From an uncultured Lachnospiraceae bacterium (GTDB taxonomy: Bacteria; Bacillota; Clostridia; Lachnospirales; Lachnospiraceae), in assembly GCA_934330725.1 (NCBI GenBank), contig CAKRGM010000001.1:153938-217937 (forward strand): a DNA stretch of 64,000 nucleotides, given 5' to 3'. Both the position numbers and the translations under genes were made by a program. This document shows positions 63,508-64,000 of the stretch, in pieces. The notes under the pieces were generated by a model. The model did no database searches and was not told where the DNA came from. It worked only from the letters and a program-made list of their open reading frames with translations. How positions within the stretch are numbered: the stretch's first letter is position 1; every line of letters begins with the position of its first letter.

Positions 63508-63867
63508 TCAGTCAATGCTGTTAAGGTCGACTTCTTTTCCGTCTTTCCAAATTCGTTCAAGATTATAGAATAATCTGTCTTCTTTTGAGAATATATGAAT
63601 TACAACATCATTATAATCCAGAAGTATCCAGGATGCATTATTATATCCTTCGATTTTTGGCTCTTCAAAACCTGCCTTATGCATTTTTTCTGTAACATTA
63701 TCGACAATTGCCTGTAGCTGATTAGCGTTATTTCCATGTGCAATTATAAAATAATCCGAAATAATAGTTACATTACTTATATCAATAACACGTATATCTT
63801 CAGCTTTTTTGTCCTGTAATGCTTCAATTGCAGTTTTTAACATATCTTTAGATTTTGAATTGTTCAT
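63508..63867 (-). CDS. rsfS: Ribosomal silencing factor RsfS
   Basis: A 119-residue Iojap/RsfS protein that binds uL14 and blocks subunit joining in starvation. Family pattern: KKAEDIRVIDISNVTIISDYFIIAHGNNANQLQAI, then WILLDYNDVVIHIFSKEDRLFYNLERIW. Length normal. AGGAGA precedes the ATG on the minus strand. No nadD or yqeK is visible upstream within the window, where a plus-strand promoter appears instead. Confidence 0.95.
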   Translation of the reverse strand: MNNSKSKDMLKTAIEALQDKKAEDIRVIDISNVTIISDYFIIAHGNNANQLQAIVDNVTEKMHKAGFEEPKIEGYNNASWILLDYNDVVIHIFSKEDRLFYNLERIWKDGKEVDLNSID

Positions 63868-63984
63868 ATATTTTCTATTCTCTCCTTATTCTTATTATTG
63901 ATTATTAGGCGTTTGCGAAACGTCACAGTCCGCATAAATACGGTACTTTTTTGTTGTTAAAAATAAAAATCTCCTCACGGTTTG

Positions 63985-63993
63985 TGATATAAT
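63985..63993 (+). promoter_or_regulatory. Extended -10 promoter pointing out of the window
   Basis: TGATATAAT at 63985-63993 on the plus strand, so a gene probably starts just beyond base 64000. Confidence 0.45.
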
Positions 63994-64000
63994 GGAGTTG

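Noticed and set aside
63900..63955. Hairpin GTCCG/CGGTAC with TTTTTT as a terminator
   Set aside because: The stem is short and imperfect and no plus-strand gene ends near it.

Overview
The window is about 64 kb of AT-rich bacterial chromosome, almost all coding, from a Gram-positive member of the Clostridia. Lachnospiraceae is the best guess, and a Lachnospira/Eubacterium-like genus is possible but not proven. The signs are GGAGG-type ribosome binding sites on nearly every gene, the sporulation-type gene yqfD beside phoH-ybeY-cdd, the clostridial order mreBCD-pbp2-minCDE-rodA-mgsA, a DUF5057 protein inside a type IV pilus locus, and a Bacillus-type SOS module (lexA divergent from a yneA-like gene). 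I saw no tRNA, rRNA, CRISPR array, insertion sequence or prophage.

Layout. 1-4.8 kb: end of yqfD, phoH, ybeY, a yerB-like lipoprotein, cdd, and a small membrane protein with a BofC-like C-terminus behind a highly structured leader. 4.8-7.8 kb: two overlapping flavoproteins. 7.8-25.5 kb: a complete type IV pilus locus (pilB, pilT, pilC, major pilin, prepilin peptidase, a fused PilM-PilN protein, a PilO-like protein, four further prepilin-like proteins and a 1418-residue DUF5057 protein), closed by a strong terminator. 25.6-30 kb: proB and proA separated by three genes. 30-38.7 kb: miaB-mutS-mutL-miaA and a PLP enzyme. 38.7-48.8 kb: DUF4321 gene, radC, then the cell-shape and division block mreB-mreC-mreD-PBP2-minC-minD-minE-rodA-mgsA. 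48.9-54.7 kb: a convergent DUF378 gene, an HlyD-like membrane protein, yggS, sepF, aroB, lspA, rluD-like. 55-58.9 kb: a cytidylate-kinase-like gene, a 42-bp tandem repeat array, an L,D-transpeptidase-fold protein without its catalytic cysteine, and putP. 59-64 kb: mostly minus-strand genes (tyrosine recombinase, DEAD-box-like helicase, yneA-like LysM protein, rsfS) around plus-strand lexA.

The most interesting unexplained structure is a roughly 140-nt element present twice (about 4142-4284 and 62423-62560), each time ending exactly at the ribosome binding site of a gene: the BofC-like gene and lexA. Both copies keep two hairpins with compensatory changes, plus complementarity between the second hairpin loop and the bases just upstream of the Shine-Dalgarno. 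This looks like a dispersed structured RNA leader, possibly mobile. Other points of note are the consensus SOS promoter of the yneA-like gene, a 34-bp near-palindrome with lox/dif-like geometry next to a tyrosine recombinase gene, the PilM-PilN fusion, the giant pilus-locus proteins, and the degenerate L,D-transpeptidase.
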